From contig JAGVBL010000160.1 in NCBI GenBank assembly GCA_020059785.1, forward strand, positions 1 through 7,427: a stretch of 7,427 nt of DNA, written 5' to 3'. Position numbers and translations under genes: made by a program. This DNA comes from Ignavibacteriales bacterium. Lineage in GTDB: Bacteria > Bacteroidota > Ignavibacteria > Ignavibacteriales > Melioribacteraceae. Positions 1 through 5,984 of the stretch are shown here, one piece after another. The stretch's first letter is position 1. Each line of letters starts with the position of its first letter. The notes below the pieces were generated by a model that made no database searches, was not told the origin of the DNA, and worked only from the letters and a program-made list of their open reading frames with translations.

Positions 1-942
1 GTAAACATGGCATTAAAATTTTCATTTGCAGAGCGAGAGGAGAAGCACAACCCAAGAAAAATTGAGGGACTCAGTAATATAATTTTCAACGAACGTGAAA
101 CCAATGAGTTTCAAAAGAACAATACTTCTAAACTTGCAATAATATCATCCACTAACTATTTTAAATTATCCTCAAAAGACAATCTGCTTATTAGTCTGTT
201 CCATCGGAAACTGGTATATGATACGCCCAGCAACCTGAATTATGATGACCGTGATGAGTTGTTGAGTATTGGTAGAATACATTACGAAAGAATTTTCAAT
301 CCTTTCTTTAAAGCGTTTATAAACATCGAAGGAAGCTTAAATAAAATAGTATATATTTTCTCTGAAAGAAGCTCAAACAATAATATTAGAAGAATTCTTA
401 AACTTGGTTCCGGAGGAACATTTTCAAGCGGTAACATAACATCCACTAATTCAGCCGAGGTAATGGCTAATTATACAGTATTCAACTATGAGGAACTTAA
501 TCCGATTTATAGGAGTTATGCATTCAGACAATTAGTATTGAGAGACTCAACTACATTCAAAATCTCAAAACAATTTAAGTTTTTTACTACTGGTTATATA
601 AAACAGTCTGAACAGGGTGATTTTAAGTGGAGTTCTTTTACCAGCAAGCCGCAAAGATTTATTAATGAAGTCTATTTAGAACCGAAATTTTATTTCGATA
701 ATAAATCAATTGTATTTGGAATCGGTGTCAGATATTTCAACTTATCAACATTTAATATTGTAAATGGCACCGAAAAACAAAAAATATCCGAATATAGAAG
801 TATTGGCCCGGTATCTGAAGTTACTATTGAATTATCCGATTCTTTGTCTTTCAGGACTTATGGGTGGTACGAGTTTATTGAATCTGATAATAATCATAGA
901 GAAATGGTAACATTTAACTTAAAACTCAACTACCGATTGTAA
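1..942 (+). CDS. C-terminal part of a probable outer-membrane beta-barrel protein (5' end outside window)
   Basis: The reading frame is open from the first base (GTA AAC before the first ATG at 7), so the gene very probably begins upstream of the window and ATG 7 is likely an internal methionine. It ends at TAA 940-942. About 313 residues are visible. They are rich in Asn, Ser, Phe and Tyr and show many short stretches of alternating polar and hydrophobic/aromatic residues, for example around FKFFTTGYIKQ, VYLEPKFYF and IVFGIGVRYFNLS. The protein ends in a strand-like NLKLNYRL. This is how the strands of an outer-membrane beta-barrel look, and the final strand fits a barrel C-terminus. I see no catalytic motif and do not recognise a named family. 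The barrel call is inferred from composition and pattern only; a soluble beta-rich surface protein is the alternative. The downstream GHKL gene starts about 90 bases later and seems to have its own promoter, so the two need not be functionally linked. Confidence 0.5.
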   Translation, partial: VNMALKFSFAEREEKHNPRKIEGLSNIIFNERETNEFQKNNTSKLAIISSTNYFKLSSKDNLLISLFHRKLVYDTPSNLNYDDRDELLSIGRIHYERIFNPFFKAFINIEGSLNKIVYIFSERSSNNNIRRILKLGSGGTFSSGNITSTNSAEVMANYTVFNYEELNPIYRSYAFRQLVLRDSTTFKISKQFKFFTTGYIKQSEQGDFKWSSFTSKPQRFINEVYLEPKFYFDNKSIVFGIGVRYFNLSTFNIVNGTEKQKISEYRSIGPVSEVTIELSDSLSFRTYGWYEFIESDNNHREMVTFNLKLNYRL

Positions 943-973
943 TAAGTATAAATAATTTTTGTTACTATTTTTA

Positions 974-1002
974 TTGCGTGATTAGAATTCTCAACCTATT
1001 TT
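974..1002 (+). promoter_or_regulatory. Candidate promoter for the GHKL ATP-binding protein
   Basis: TTGCGT at 974-979 and TATTTT at 997-1002 are separated by exactly 17 bases, in the gap between two plus-strand genes. Transcription would start near 1009. That places the GGGGA at 1020-1024 and the TTG at 1030 inside a short leader, but leaves almost none for the TTG at 1015. The -35 box is imperfect and AT-rich gaps easily throw up such matches, so this is only a candidate. Confidence 0.35.
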
Positions 1003-1029
1003 TTAGACATAATTTTGACGGGGATAAAT

Positions 1030-1449
1030 TTGTCAAACAAAATTTACATAAAGGAGATAGAGAGTAATCCGGATTTACTCCCCGAGCTAGATGAATTCAT
1101 ACTGAATATTGCAAAAGAAGCTGGCCTGGATAGTGAGCAAACAAACAGTCTTTCGCTTTCTTTTTCTGAAGCTGCATCTAATAGTATTATTCACGGAAAT
1201 AAAAGTAACCCTAATAAAAAGATTAAAATAAAAGTTGAAATAGATTCCTATAAACTTATTATTACTATTAAAGATGAAGGTAAAGGATTTGATATAAAAT
1301 CAGTTCCCGATCCAACCAAACCAGAAAATATTCTCAAAGACAGTGGAAGAGGAATTCATATTATGAAATCTTATTTAAATGAATTGAGATATAATTTTAC
1401 TACTGACGGTACTGAAACAATTCTAACAGTAAAATTAAATAAGCATTAA
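1030..1449 (+). CDS. GHKL ATP-binding protein, RsbW/SpoIIAB-like anti-sigma factor family
   Basis: A single-domain protein of about 139 residues, the usual size for stand-alone histidine-kinase-like ATPases of the RsbW/SpoIIAB class. Members typically bind a sigma factor and phosphorylate an anti-anti-sigma (STAS) protein on serine. Visible motifs, numbered from the TTG at 1030: the N-box EAASNSIIHG at 47-56, with E47 and N51 as the expected Mg-ATP ligands; the G1 box DEGKGFD at 82-88; and GRGIHIMKSY at 106-115, which closes the ATP lid. There is no transmembrane segment or extra domain, so it should be cytoplasmic. There is no ATG near the N-terminus. The frame also has TTG at 1015, which would add five residues. 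I prefer 1030 because GGGGA lies five bases upstream and the candidate promoter would start transcription near 1009. No sigma factor, STAS partner or PP2C phosphatase is in the window, so target and kinase activity are unproven. It could equally be the ATPase part of another partner-switching system. Confidence 0.82.
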   Translation: MSNKIYIKEIESNPDLLPELDEFILNIAKEAGLDSEQTNSLSLSFSEAASNSIIHGNKSNPNKKIKIKVEIDSYKLIITIKDEGKGFDIKSVPDPTKPENILKDSGRGIHIMKSYLNELRYNFTTDGTETILTVKLNKH

Positions 1450-1473
1450 ACTCCTTTTATAAGAATTTTCCAA

Positions 1474-1502
1474 GTGTCATTCTCGGTTAATATTCATATA
1501 TT
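1474..1502 (+). promoter_or_regulatory. Candidate promoter for mdh
   Basis: GTGTCA at 1474-1479 matches four of six bases of TTGACA, and TATATT at 1497-1502 matches five of six of TATAAT, with 17 bases between them. The predicted start near 1509 would give a leader of about 30 bases carrying the AGGAG at 1532-1536. The gap is AT-rich, so chance matches are likely and the call is tentative. Confidence 0.3.
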
Positions 1503-1541
1503 TTATTTGAAAATCTATTTAACAAATAAACAGGAGACTTT

Positions 1542-2507
1542 ATGGCTCGTAAAAAAATTGCATTAATTGGTGGTGGCCAAATCGGTGGTGTTCTTACTCA
1601 ATTAATAGCTATGAAACAACTTGGCGATGTTGTTTTATTTGATATAGTTGAAGACCTTCCACAAGGTAAAGCATTAGATATTGCTGAAGCTTCAAGAGTT
1701 GATTTGTTTGATGTAAATGTAAAAGGAACAAACGACTACAAAGATATTGAAGGAGCCGATATTGTAATTATTACTGCCGGTTTACCACGTAAACCCGGTA
1801 TGAGCAGAGATGATCTGCTTGTTACAAATGCTAAGATAATGCAAAGCGTTGCAGAGAATGTGAAAAAATATGCACCCAGTTCTATTGTTATTGTTATCTC
1901 AAATCCTCTTGATGCAATGGTAACTCTATGCCAGAAAATTACAGGATTCCCATTCAGCAAAGTAATCGGTCAAGCCGGGGTATTGGACTCATCACGGTTT
2001 GCAACATTTATTGCATGGGAGTTAGGTGTATCTGTAAAAGATGTTAATGCCCTGGTACTTGGAGGCCATGGCGATACAATGGTTCCACTTGTAAGGTATG
2101 CCAATGTAAATGGAATTCCTGTAATGGAATTGCTGGAAAGAAAGTATAACGACAAAACAAAAGCCAAAGAGGTTATGGATGCAATGGTAAATAGAACAAA
2201 AATGGCTGGTGGCGAAGTTGTTAAACTGCTTAAGACCGGGTCTGCATTCTATTCACCAGCTTCGTCTGCAATCGCAATGACAGAAGCAATTATTAGGGAT
2301 GAAAAAAGAGTACTCCCAACATGTGCATACCTGAACGGAGAATTTGGTATTAGCGGTTTTTATGTAGGTGTTCCAGCAGTTCTTGGTAAAGATGGCGCAG
2401 AAAGAATTATTGAGCTGACACTTAGCGATGAAGAAAAAGGAATGTTAGAAAATTCTGTTAAAGCTGTAAAAGAATTGGTGGCAGATATGGATAGACTTGG
2501 ATTTTGA
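1542..2507 (+). CDS. mdh: Malate dehydrogenase (NAD-dependent, LDH-like type)
   Basis: Catalyses the reversible NAD-linked oxidation of malate to oxaloacetate in the TCA cycle, in the cytoplasm. The protein is complete at 321 residues, typical for the LDH-like malate dehydrogenases common in Chlorobi/Bacteroidetes-type bacteria and Bacillus. The Rossmann loop GGGQIGG is at 10-16, and D34 at the end of the second strand fits NAD rather than NADP. The active-site loop LPRKPGMSRDD spans 81-91. R83 sits where malate dehydrogenases have Arg and lactate dehydrogenases Gln, which decides substrate choice, and R89 is the mobile-loop arginine. N121 lies in the SNPLD motif, the catalytic pair is D149 and H176 (in GGHGDTMVPL), and R152 binds the substrate carboxylate. 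The start is clear: AGGAG at 1532-1536 lies five bases before the ATG. The gene ends in TGA and is followed at once by a strong terminator. No lesion is visible. Confidence 0.97.
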   Translation: MARKKIALIGGGQIGGVLTQLIAMKQLGDVVLFDIVEDLPQGKALDIAEASRVDLFDVNVKGTNDYKDIEGADIVIITAGLPRKPGMSRDDLLVTNAKIMQSVAENVKKYAPSSIVIVISNPLDAMVTLCQKITGFPFSKVIGQAGVLDSSRFATFIAWELGVSVKDVNALVLGGHGDTMVPLVRYANVNGIPVMELLERKYNDKTKAKEVMDAMVNRTKMAGGEVVKLLKTGSAFYSPASSAIAMTEAIIRDEKRVLPTCAYLNGEFGISGFYVGVPAVLGKDGAERIIELTLSDEEKGMLENSVKAVKELVADMDRLGF

Positions 2508-2528
2508 TATTAATATTATTTAAAAGAG

Positions 2529-2556
2529 AAAACCCTCCTTTTGAGGAGGGTTTTTT
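2529..2556. terminator. Bidirectional intrinsic terminator between convergent mdh and rpmA
   Basis: CCCTCCT (2533-2539) pairs with AGGAGGG (2544-2550) around a four-base loop. The stem is extended by A2529-A2532 pairing with T2551-T2554, and the plus-strand U-run continues to 2556. Read on the minus strand the same hairpin is followed by TTTTCTCTTTT, so it can end both mdh transcripts and rplU-rpmA transcripts. It starts about 20 bases past both stop codons. Confidence 0.92.
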
Positions 2557-2569
2557 ATGCTTAAAATTG

Positions 2570-2830
2570 CTAAGCGTTAGATTCATAAACGCTTATATAT
2601 TTTCTATCGTTTTTCTTTCTTTCAAATTTTACAAAACCATCAGCTGTTGCAAAAAGCGAGTGATCACCGGCTTTCTTAACATTTTTACCTGGATGGAAAT
2701 TTGTTCCTTTTTGTCTTACCAAAATTGAACCGGCAGTAACTTTTTCTCCGCCAAACGCTTTTACGCCAAGATATTGCGGATTACTATCCCGCCCATTTCT
2801 TGATGAACCTTGACCTTTTTTATGTGCCAT
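2570..2830 (-). CDS. rpmA: 50S ribosomal protein L27
   Basis: A structural protein of the large ribosomal subunit whose N-terminal tail reaches towards the peptidyl-transferase centre. It is complete at 86 residues, normal for L27. The family signature runs from the start: MAHKKGQGSSRNGRDSNPQ at 1-19, then LGVKAFGG at 21-28, AGSILVRQKGTNFHPG at 33-48, and DHSLFATADGFVKFE at 56-70. The N-terminus begins directly with MAHKKG, so it lacks the cleaved leader found in Firmicutes L27. GGAGG at 2838-2842 lies seven bases before the ATG. It is the second gene of the rplU-rpmA pair, 17 bases after the rplU stop codon, and it ends in TAG close to the shared bidirectional terminator. Its sequence is intact. 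Confidence 0.97.
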   Translation of the reverse strand: MAHKKGQGSSRNGRDSNPQYLGVKAFGGEKVTAGSILVRQKGTNFHPGKNVKKAGDHSLFATADGFVKFERKKNDRKYISVYESNA

Positions 2831-2847
2831 AATTAAACCTCCGGTAA

Positions 2848-3156
2848 CTAAGCTATTTTAGTTACTTCTATTCTTGTTAAAAATTGTCTATGTCCTCTTG
2901 TACGTTTATAGGAAATTATTCTCTTTTTCTTAAAAACTATTACCTTATCATCCTTAACATGTTCAAGTACTTTAGCATGTACCTTTACACCCTTAACAGA
3001 AGGTGTCCCTATTTTTGTCGTTTTATCATCATTTAATAACAAAACATTATCGAATACAATTTCAGTATCCGGTTCGGCTTCTAGTCGGGGGACATATTAC
3101 TTTGTATTTTCAGTTACCTTAAACTGTTGTCCTGCAATATCTACAACAGCAAACAT
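2848..3156 (-). CDS. rplU: 50S ribosomal protein L21, interrupted by an in-frame TAA at codon 20
   Basis: L21 binds 23S rRNA in the large subunit and is normally encoded just before L27, as here. The true start is the ATG at 3156-3154, with GGAGG at 3162-3166 five bases upstream. From there the frame spans 102 codons plus TAG, a normal L21 length. It reads MFAVVDIAGQQFKVTENTK at 1-19, then TAA at 3099-3097, then YVPRLEAEPDTEIVFDNV at 21-38, followed by the usual basic C-terminal half (VKVHAKVLEH, FKKKR, GHRQFLTRIEV). The frame is the same on both sides of the stop, so this is a base substitution rather than an indel. Family members commonly have a residue such as Tyr, Leu or Ile here, and Tyr needs only one base change. 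Starting at the TTG at 3042-3040 gives 64 residues lacking the first 38, which is unlikely to work. TAA, TAG and TGA all end other genes here, so recoding is unlikely. A sequence error is the simplest reading; a real nonsense mutation is the alternative. Confidence 0.9.
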
Positions 3157-3189
3157 CTACACCTCCAATTATTCAAAATTTGAGCGGTA

Positions 3190-3218
3190 AATATAGGAAT
3201 TGGGCTTATCGAAGTCAA
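3190..3218 (-). promoter_or_regulatory. Promoter of rplU-rpmA
   Basis: On the minus strand TTGACT (3218-3213) and TATATT (3195-3190) are separated by exactly 17 bases, a near-consensus housekeeping promoter. TATATTTA with the upstream TTG also resembles the Bacteroidetes -7/-33 pattern. Transcription would start near 3183, leaving a leader of about 26 bases with the GGAGG of rplU. That is too short for the structured L21 leader known from Firmicutes. Confidence 0.7.
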
Positions 3219-3271
3219 TAAATAGATATGTACTAAACTCAATTATTTTTAGAATAAAAACCTATTAAAAA

Positions 3272-4102
3272 TCACTTTTTAAGGATGAATGAGAAGGTAC
3301 TCCCCTTACCGGGTTCACTTTTAACTTCTATCTTCGAACCATGTGCTTCAATTATATGTTTGCAGATGGCTAAACCAAGTCCTGTTCCACCCTGTTCTCG
3401 GGATCTATCTTTATCAACCCTGTAGAACCTTTCGAATATCCGTTCAATATCAGAATCCGCTATTCCAATTCCGGTATCACGCACATATATTTTACCCCGT
3501 TTTCCCTCGTTTAAAACACCAATTTCAACATAGCCGCTTTCAGTATACTTAACGGCATTCATTATAAGATTTACCATAACCTGTTTTAACTTCTCTTTAT
3601 CACCAAAGACTTTAGAGTTCTGCTCATCAGGTTTTAATAATAATTCAATATTTTTATTTTGCGCCAGGGATTTGAGTTCATTAATAATTGATTCTAAGAA
3701 TTCATTTACATCAAAATATCTAAAACTCATTCTCATCTGTCCCGATTCGATCATTGATATATCAATAAGGTCGTTCAACAGATTATTCAAATTATGTGTA
3801 TGCTGAACAGCTTTCTGAAGGAAGGTACGATTTACTTTTTTATCGTATAAAGCACCATCAAGTAAAGTTTCTAGAAATCCCTGAATAGCAAAAATTGGTG
3901 TTCTTAATTCATGCGATACGTTTCCTAAAAATTCGGTTCTAACCTGTTCTAATTTTTTCAGATTTGCAATATCAGTTTTAGTTCTAAGAAACATTGCTCT
4001 TATTTCATCTTCCAAATCAGCCAGAAATTTCCCCAGTTTAATTTCGTTGGGGTTCTTATAAGTATTCTCTCTTATCGATTTAATAATCGTACCTATACGC
4101 AT
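3272..4102 (-). CDS. PhoR-like sensor histidine kinase, cytoplasmic kinase part (membrane part lies in the adjoining frame)
   Basis: The sensor kinase that should phosphorylate the adjacent response regulator. From the ATG at 4102 there are 276 residues: a linker predicted helical (about 20-55), a HisKA dimerisation domain with H64 in the phosphorylation motif NVSHELRTP, and a HATPase_c domain. The ATPase domain shows the N-box VMVNLIMNAVKYT (N178, N182), G1 box DTGIGI at 209-214, F-box IFERFYRVD at 222-230 and G2 box GGTGLGLAI at 238-246. All catalytic motifs are present and it ends at TGA 3274-3272. The ATG at 4102 is probably not the natural start: the same frame stays open upstream through two membrane helices, and no good ribosome-binding site precedes 4102. 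Allowing for a one-base frameshift near 4291, the full protein would be about 341 residues starting at 4296, a normal size for a PhoR-type kinase. No PAS domain is seen. The phosphate role is inferred only from architecture and pairing. Confidence 0.88.
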   Translation of the reverse strand: MRIGTIIKSIRENTYKNPNEIKLGKFLADLEDEIRAMFLRTKTDIANLKKLEQVRTEFLGNVSHELRTPIFAIQGFLETLLDGALYDKKVNRTFLQKAVQHTHNLNNLLNDLIDISMIESGQMRMSFRYFDVNEFLESIINELKSLAQNKNIELLLKPDEQNSKVFGDKEKLKQVMVNLIMNAVKYTESGYVEIGVLNEGKRGKIYVRDTGIGIADSDIERIFERFYRVDKDRSREQGGTGLGLAICKHIIEAHGSKIEVKSEPGKGSTFSFILKK

Positions 4103-4296
4103 TAATTCTCTTTTTCTTCTTGAACCGATTGCTAATAGTATGATTAATGTTACTAAAATTGAGAGCGATAAGGAAAGTATAAAAGTCTGAAGGCTTACCT
4201 GATTAATTAATGAAAACGAAACAAGAAAAATTAAATCTAACAGAATAATTGTGGGGGCATAAATTAGAGAGAAATAGAAATTCTTAACTATTTCAT
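4103..4296 (-). other. N-terminal membrane region of the histidine kinase, cut off from a start codon by an apparent one-base frameshift
   Basis: The frame of the kinase continues without a stop upstream of 4102 to about 4327. From 4294 it encodes two hydrophobic helices: one near FYFSLIYAPTIILL onward, and one near LSILVTLIILLAIG, followed by the positively charged RRKR. This fits a membrane anchor with only a few residues outside the membrane, as in PhoR. The frame contains no ATG, GTG or TTG before 4102. An ATG at 4296-4294 overlaps the regulator's stop as TAATG, the typical coupled arrangement, but reads ATG AAA TAG. One extra base there (ATG AAA ATA GTT) gives M-K-I-V-K-N-F and joins the helices to the kinase. 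A one-base deletion, in the assembly or in the genome, is therefore likely. An unusual ATT start at 4300 is a less likely alternative. Confidence 0.72.
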
Positions 4297-4979
4297 TAAT
4301 GACTTTTGAAACGATAACCCACCCCTTTTAATGTTTCAATTAAGTCGGAATATTTTCCTAATTTTTCACGAATCTTTCTTATATGAACATCAACTGTTCG
4401 TTCAACTACAAATATATCTGTTCCCCAAACATCTGCAAGAATTTTATCTCTATGATATACTTTACCCGGATTAGCAGCAAGGAAAGAGAGAATTTCAAAT
4501 TCTTTTCGTGGGAATACTACATTTTTACCATCAAGTAAAACCGTATATTTTTCTTTATCTATAAGGAGAGGACCGATCTTAATCTCCTTAATTTTGGCAG
4601 GTTCTAAAGGTAATAATTCACTTTTTCGAAGATTTGATTTAACTCTTGCAATTAATTTTTTGGGTGAAATCGGTTTTCTAATAAAATCATCTGCACCTAA
4701 ATTGAGACCTTTTATTTCATCAACTTCTGCGGATTTTGCAGTTAAAAAAATTATAGGAGTATTTTTAAATTCTTTGATCTTCCTAATTTTTTCGCAGGTT
4801 TCGTATCCATCCATTTTAGGCATTAATACATCCAGAATAATTAAATCGGGTTTCGATTTCAATTTTTCTAAAGCTTCTTTGCCATCGAAGGCAGATACAA
4901 CTTCGAAACCTTCCTGAATTAAATTATATTCAAGAAATTCAACAATATCTTTTTCGTCATCGACTAAGAGAATTTTCAT
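4296..4979 (-). CDS. PhoB/OmpR-family DNA-binding response regulator
   Basis: A 227-residue two-component response regulator that should be phosphorylated by the downstream kinase and bind DNA as a dimer. The receiver domain occupies about 1-120, with the acidic pair D7/D8, phospho-acceptor D50 in LIILDVLMPKMDG, T80 and K102 (in RKPIS). After a linker, the winged-helix Trans_reg_C domain runs from about 134 to 225, with the recognition helix near RTVDVHIRKIREKLG (194-208) and the wing hairpin GVGYRF at 219-224. All key residues are present. The gene begins six bases after the oxidoreductase stop codon with no clear Shine-Dalgarno sequence, and its TAA overlaps the ATG of the kinase (TAATG), suggesting coupled translation. 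It most resembles PhoB-type regulators, but no pho box or phosphate transport gene is in the window. Control of another stress or envelope response is equally possible. Confidence 0.93.
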   Translation of the reverse strand: MKILLVDDEKDIVEFLEYNLIQEGFEVVSAFDGKEALEKLKSKPDLIILDVLMPKMDGYETCEKIRKIKEFKNTPIIFLTAKSAEVDEIKGLNLGADDFIRKPISPKKLIARVKSNLRKSELLPLEPAKIKEIKIGPLLIDKEKYTVLLDGKNVVFPRKEFEILSFLAANPGKVYHRDKILADVWGTDIFVVERTVDVHIRKIREKLGKYSDLIETLKGVGYRFKSH

Positions 4980-4985
4980 TATTAA

Positions 4986-5984
4986 TTAGAACCTTACTTC
5001 TTTTTTATGTTCAGCAGATTTATAAATTGCATCAAGCAATTTCATCCTTGATAAAGCTTCACCGGCTGAAGAAATAACCGGTGACCCTTCTCTTATTGCA
5101 CCAATAAAATGTCTTAATTCATTCTCGTAAGATTTGCGGAAAAGATTCTGCACGTTTGAAGTTTTGTTGGGAGAATAATCCATATTCAACGATTCTGTTT
5201 TCTTATAAATTCTAAATGGATTTAGAGAAGCTGAACCTTTAGTGCCGTGCACAGTTATATTAAAACTATCTGAGTTGGAAAGTAATTCCCAGCTTACCTC
5301 AAAATTTACTACTTCTCCTTTTTGAAAACGAAGCATTCCGATAGCAGAATCTTCAATTTCATTTTTTCTATGATCATATTTCTGAACAGAAACAGTTTCA
5401 ACATTATCACCAATCATCCATAGTGCAAGATCCAGTATAACAATTCCAAGATCTATTATTACTCCGCCCCCGGAAAGGTTTTTGTTTGTAAACCATTTCT
5501 GGATACTACTTTTTTTTCTTAACCAGCTGCAGTTAATATAAAACAGGTCACCTAAATCCCCGCTGTTAATTATACTTCTTAACAGCATGGTGTCCGGTCT
5601 GAATCTCGAATTCATCCCTACCATAGCAACTTTTTTTACTTTTTTTGCTGCAGCAACAATTTCTTTAGCTTCTTTTAAGTTTCTTGAAATTGGTTTTTCA
5701 ATAAGAATATTCTTTTTACTTTCTAAACAATCCAGAGCAATTATCTCATGTGTATCTGTAGGAGTAGAAATAATCACGGCATCCAATTCTTCCTTAGAGA
5801 TCATCTCCTTATAATCGAGAAATTGTTTAGCTGAAGGATATTTTTCACCAACATTTTTCAATCTGCTCTTGTTAATTTCAGCAACTGCAACAAGTTGAAC
5901 TGTATCGAGTTTAGAAAGAATTGGCAGATGAACCAGTTGTGCGATACCGCCAAGACCTATAACACCAACTTTTGTTTTATCCAT
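4986..5984 (-). CDS. Gfo/Idh/MocA-family NAD(P)-dependent oxidoreductase with an atypical active site
   Basis: A 332-residue soluble dehydrogenase of the family that oxidises or reduces sugars, inositols and related hydroxy compounds; the substrate cannot be told from sequence. The N-terminal Rossmann fold shows the nucleotide loop GLGGIA at 10-15 and the family motif EKP at 96-98, with the usual catalytic Lys97. The C-terminal alpha/beta domain has GGGVIIDLG at 172-180. In characterised members such as Bacillus inositol dehydrogenase, a conserved Asp is followed four residues later by the catalytic His. Here D178 is kept but position 182 is Val (DLGIVILD). The protein may thus have altered chemistry or have lost dehydrogenase activity. 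The start at 5984 overlaps the dxs stop as TGATG; a weak GAGG at 5995-5998 lies ten bases upstream. The protein has full length and no frame damage. It lies between dxs and the regulator in an apparent operon, which does not reveal its role. Confidence 0.92.
   Translation of the reverse strand: MDKTKVGVIGLGGIAQLVHLPILSKLDTVQLVAVAEINKSRLKNVGEKYPSAKQFLDYKEMISKEELDAVIISTPTDTHEIIALDCLESKKNILIEKPISRNLKEAKEIVAAAKKVKKVAMVGMNSRFRPDTMLLRSIINSGDLGDLFYINCSWLRKKSSIQKWFTNKNLSGGGVIIDLGIVILDLALWMIGDNVETVSVQKYDHRKNEIEDSAIGMLRFQKGEVVNFEVSWELLSNSDSFNITVHGTKGSASLNPFRIYKKTESLNMDYSPNKTSNVQNLFRKSYENELRHFIGAIREGSPVISSAGEALSRMKLLDAIYKSAEHKKEVRF

Noticed and set aside
2504..2728. Plus-strand open frame of 74 codons beginning at the end of mdh
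   Set aside because: It runs through the terminator hairpin and then antisense to rpmA. The composition is that of a shadow frame, with no separate initiation signal.
2848..3042. A separate 64-residue gene starting at TTG 3042
   Set aside because: It is the C-terminal two thirds of L21. The rest of L21, with a good ribosome-binding site, lies in the same frame upstream, behind the TAA.
3157..3183. L21-type ribosomal leader regulating rplU
   Set aside because: The predicted transcript leader is only about 26 bases, and no stem-loop is visible in it.
3245..3271. Second A/T hairpin (ATTTTTA/TAAAAAT, 14-base loop) after the kinase on the minus strand
   Set aside because: No G/C pairs, a large loop and no T-run after it; not convincing as an intrinsic terminator.
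3265..3282. Perfect inverted repeat (7-bp arms TTAAAAA/TTTTTAA, loop TCAC) around the stop codon of the histidine kinase, as a possible terminator
   Set aside because: The stem is purely A/T, overlaps the stop codon and has no clear following U-run beyond general AT-richness. Such repeats arise easily by chance here.
4594..4917. Plus-strand open frame of 107 codons antisense to the response regulator
   Set aside because: It lies entirely opposite a well-supported receiver domain and resembles no protein family; treated as a shadow.
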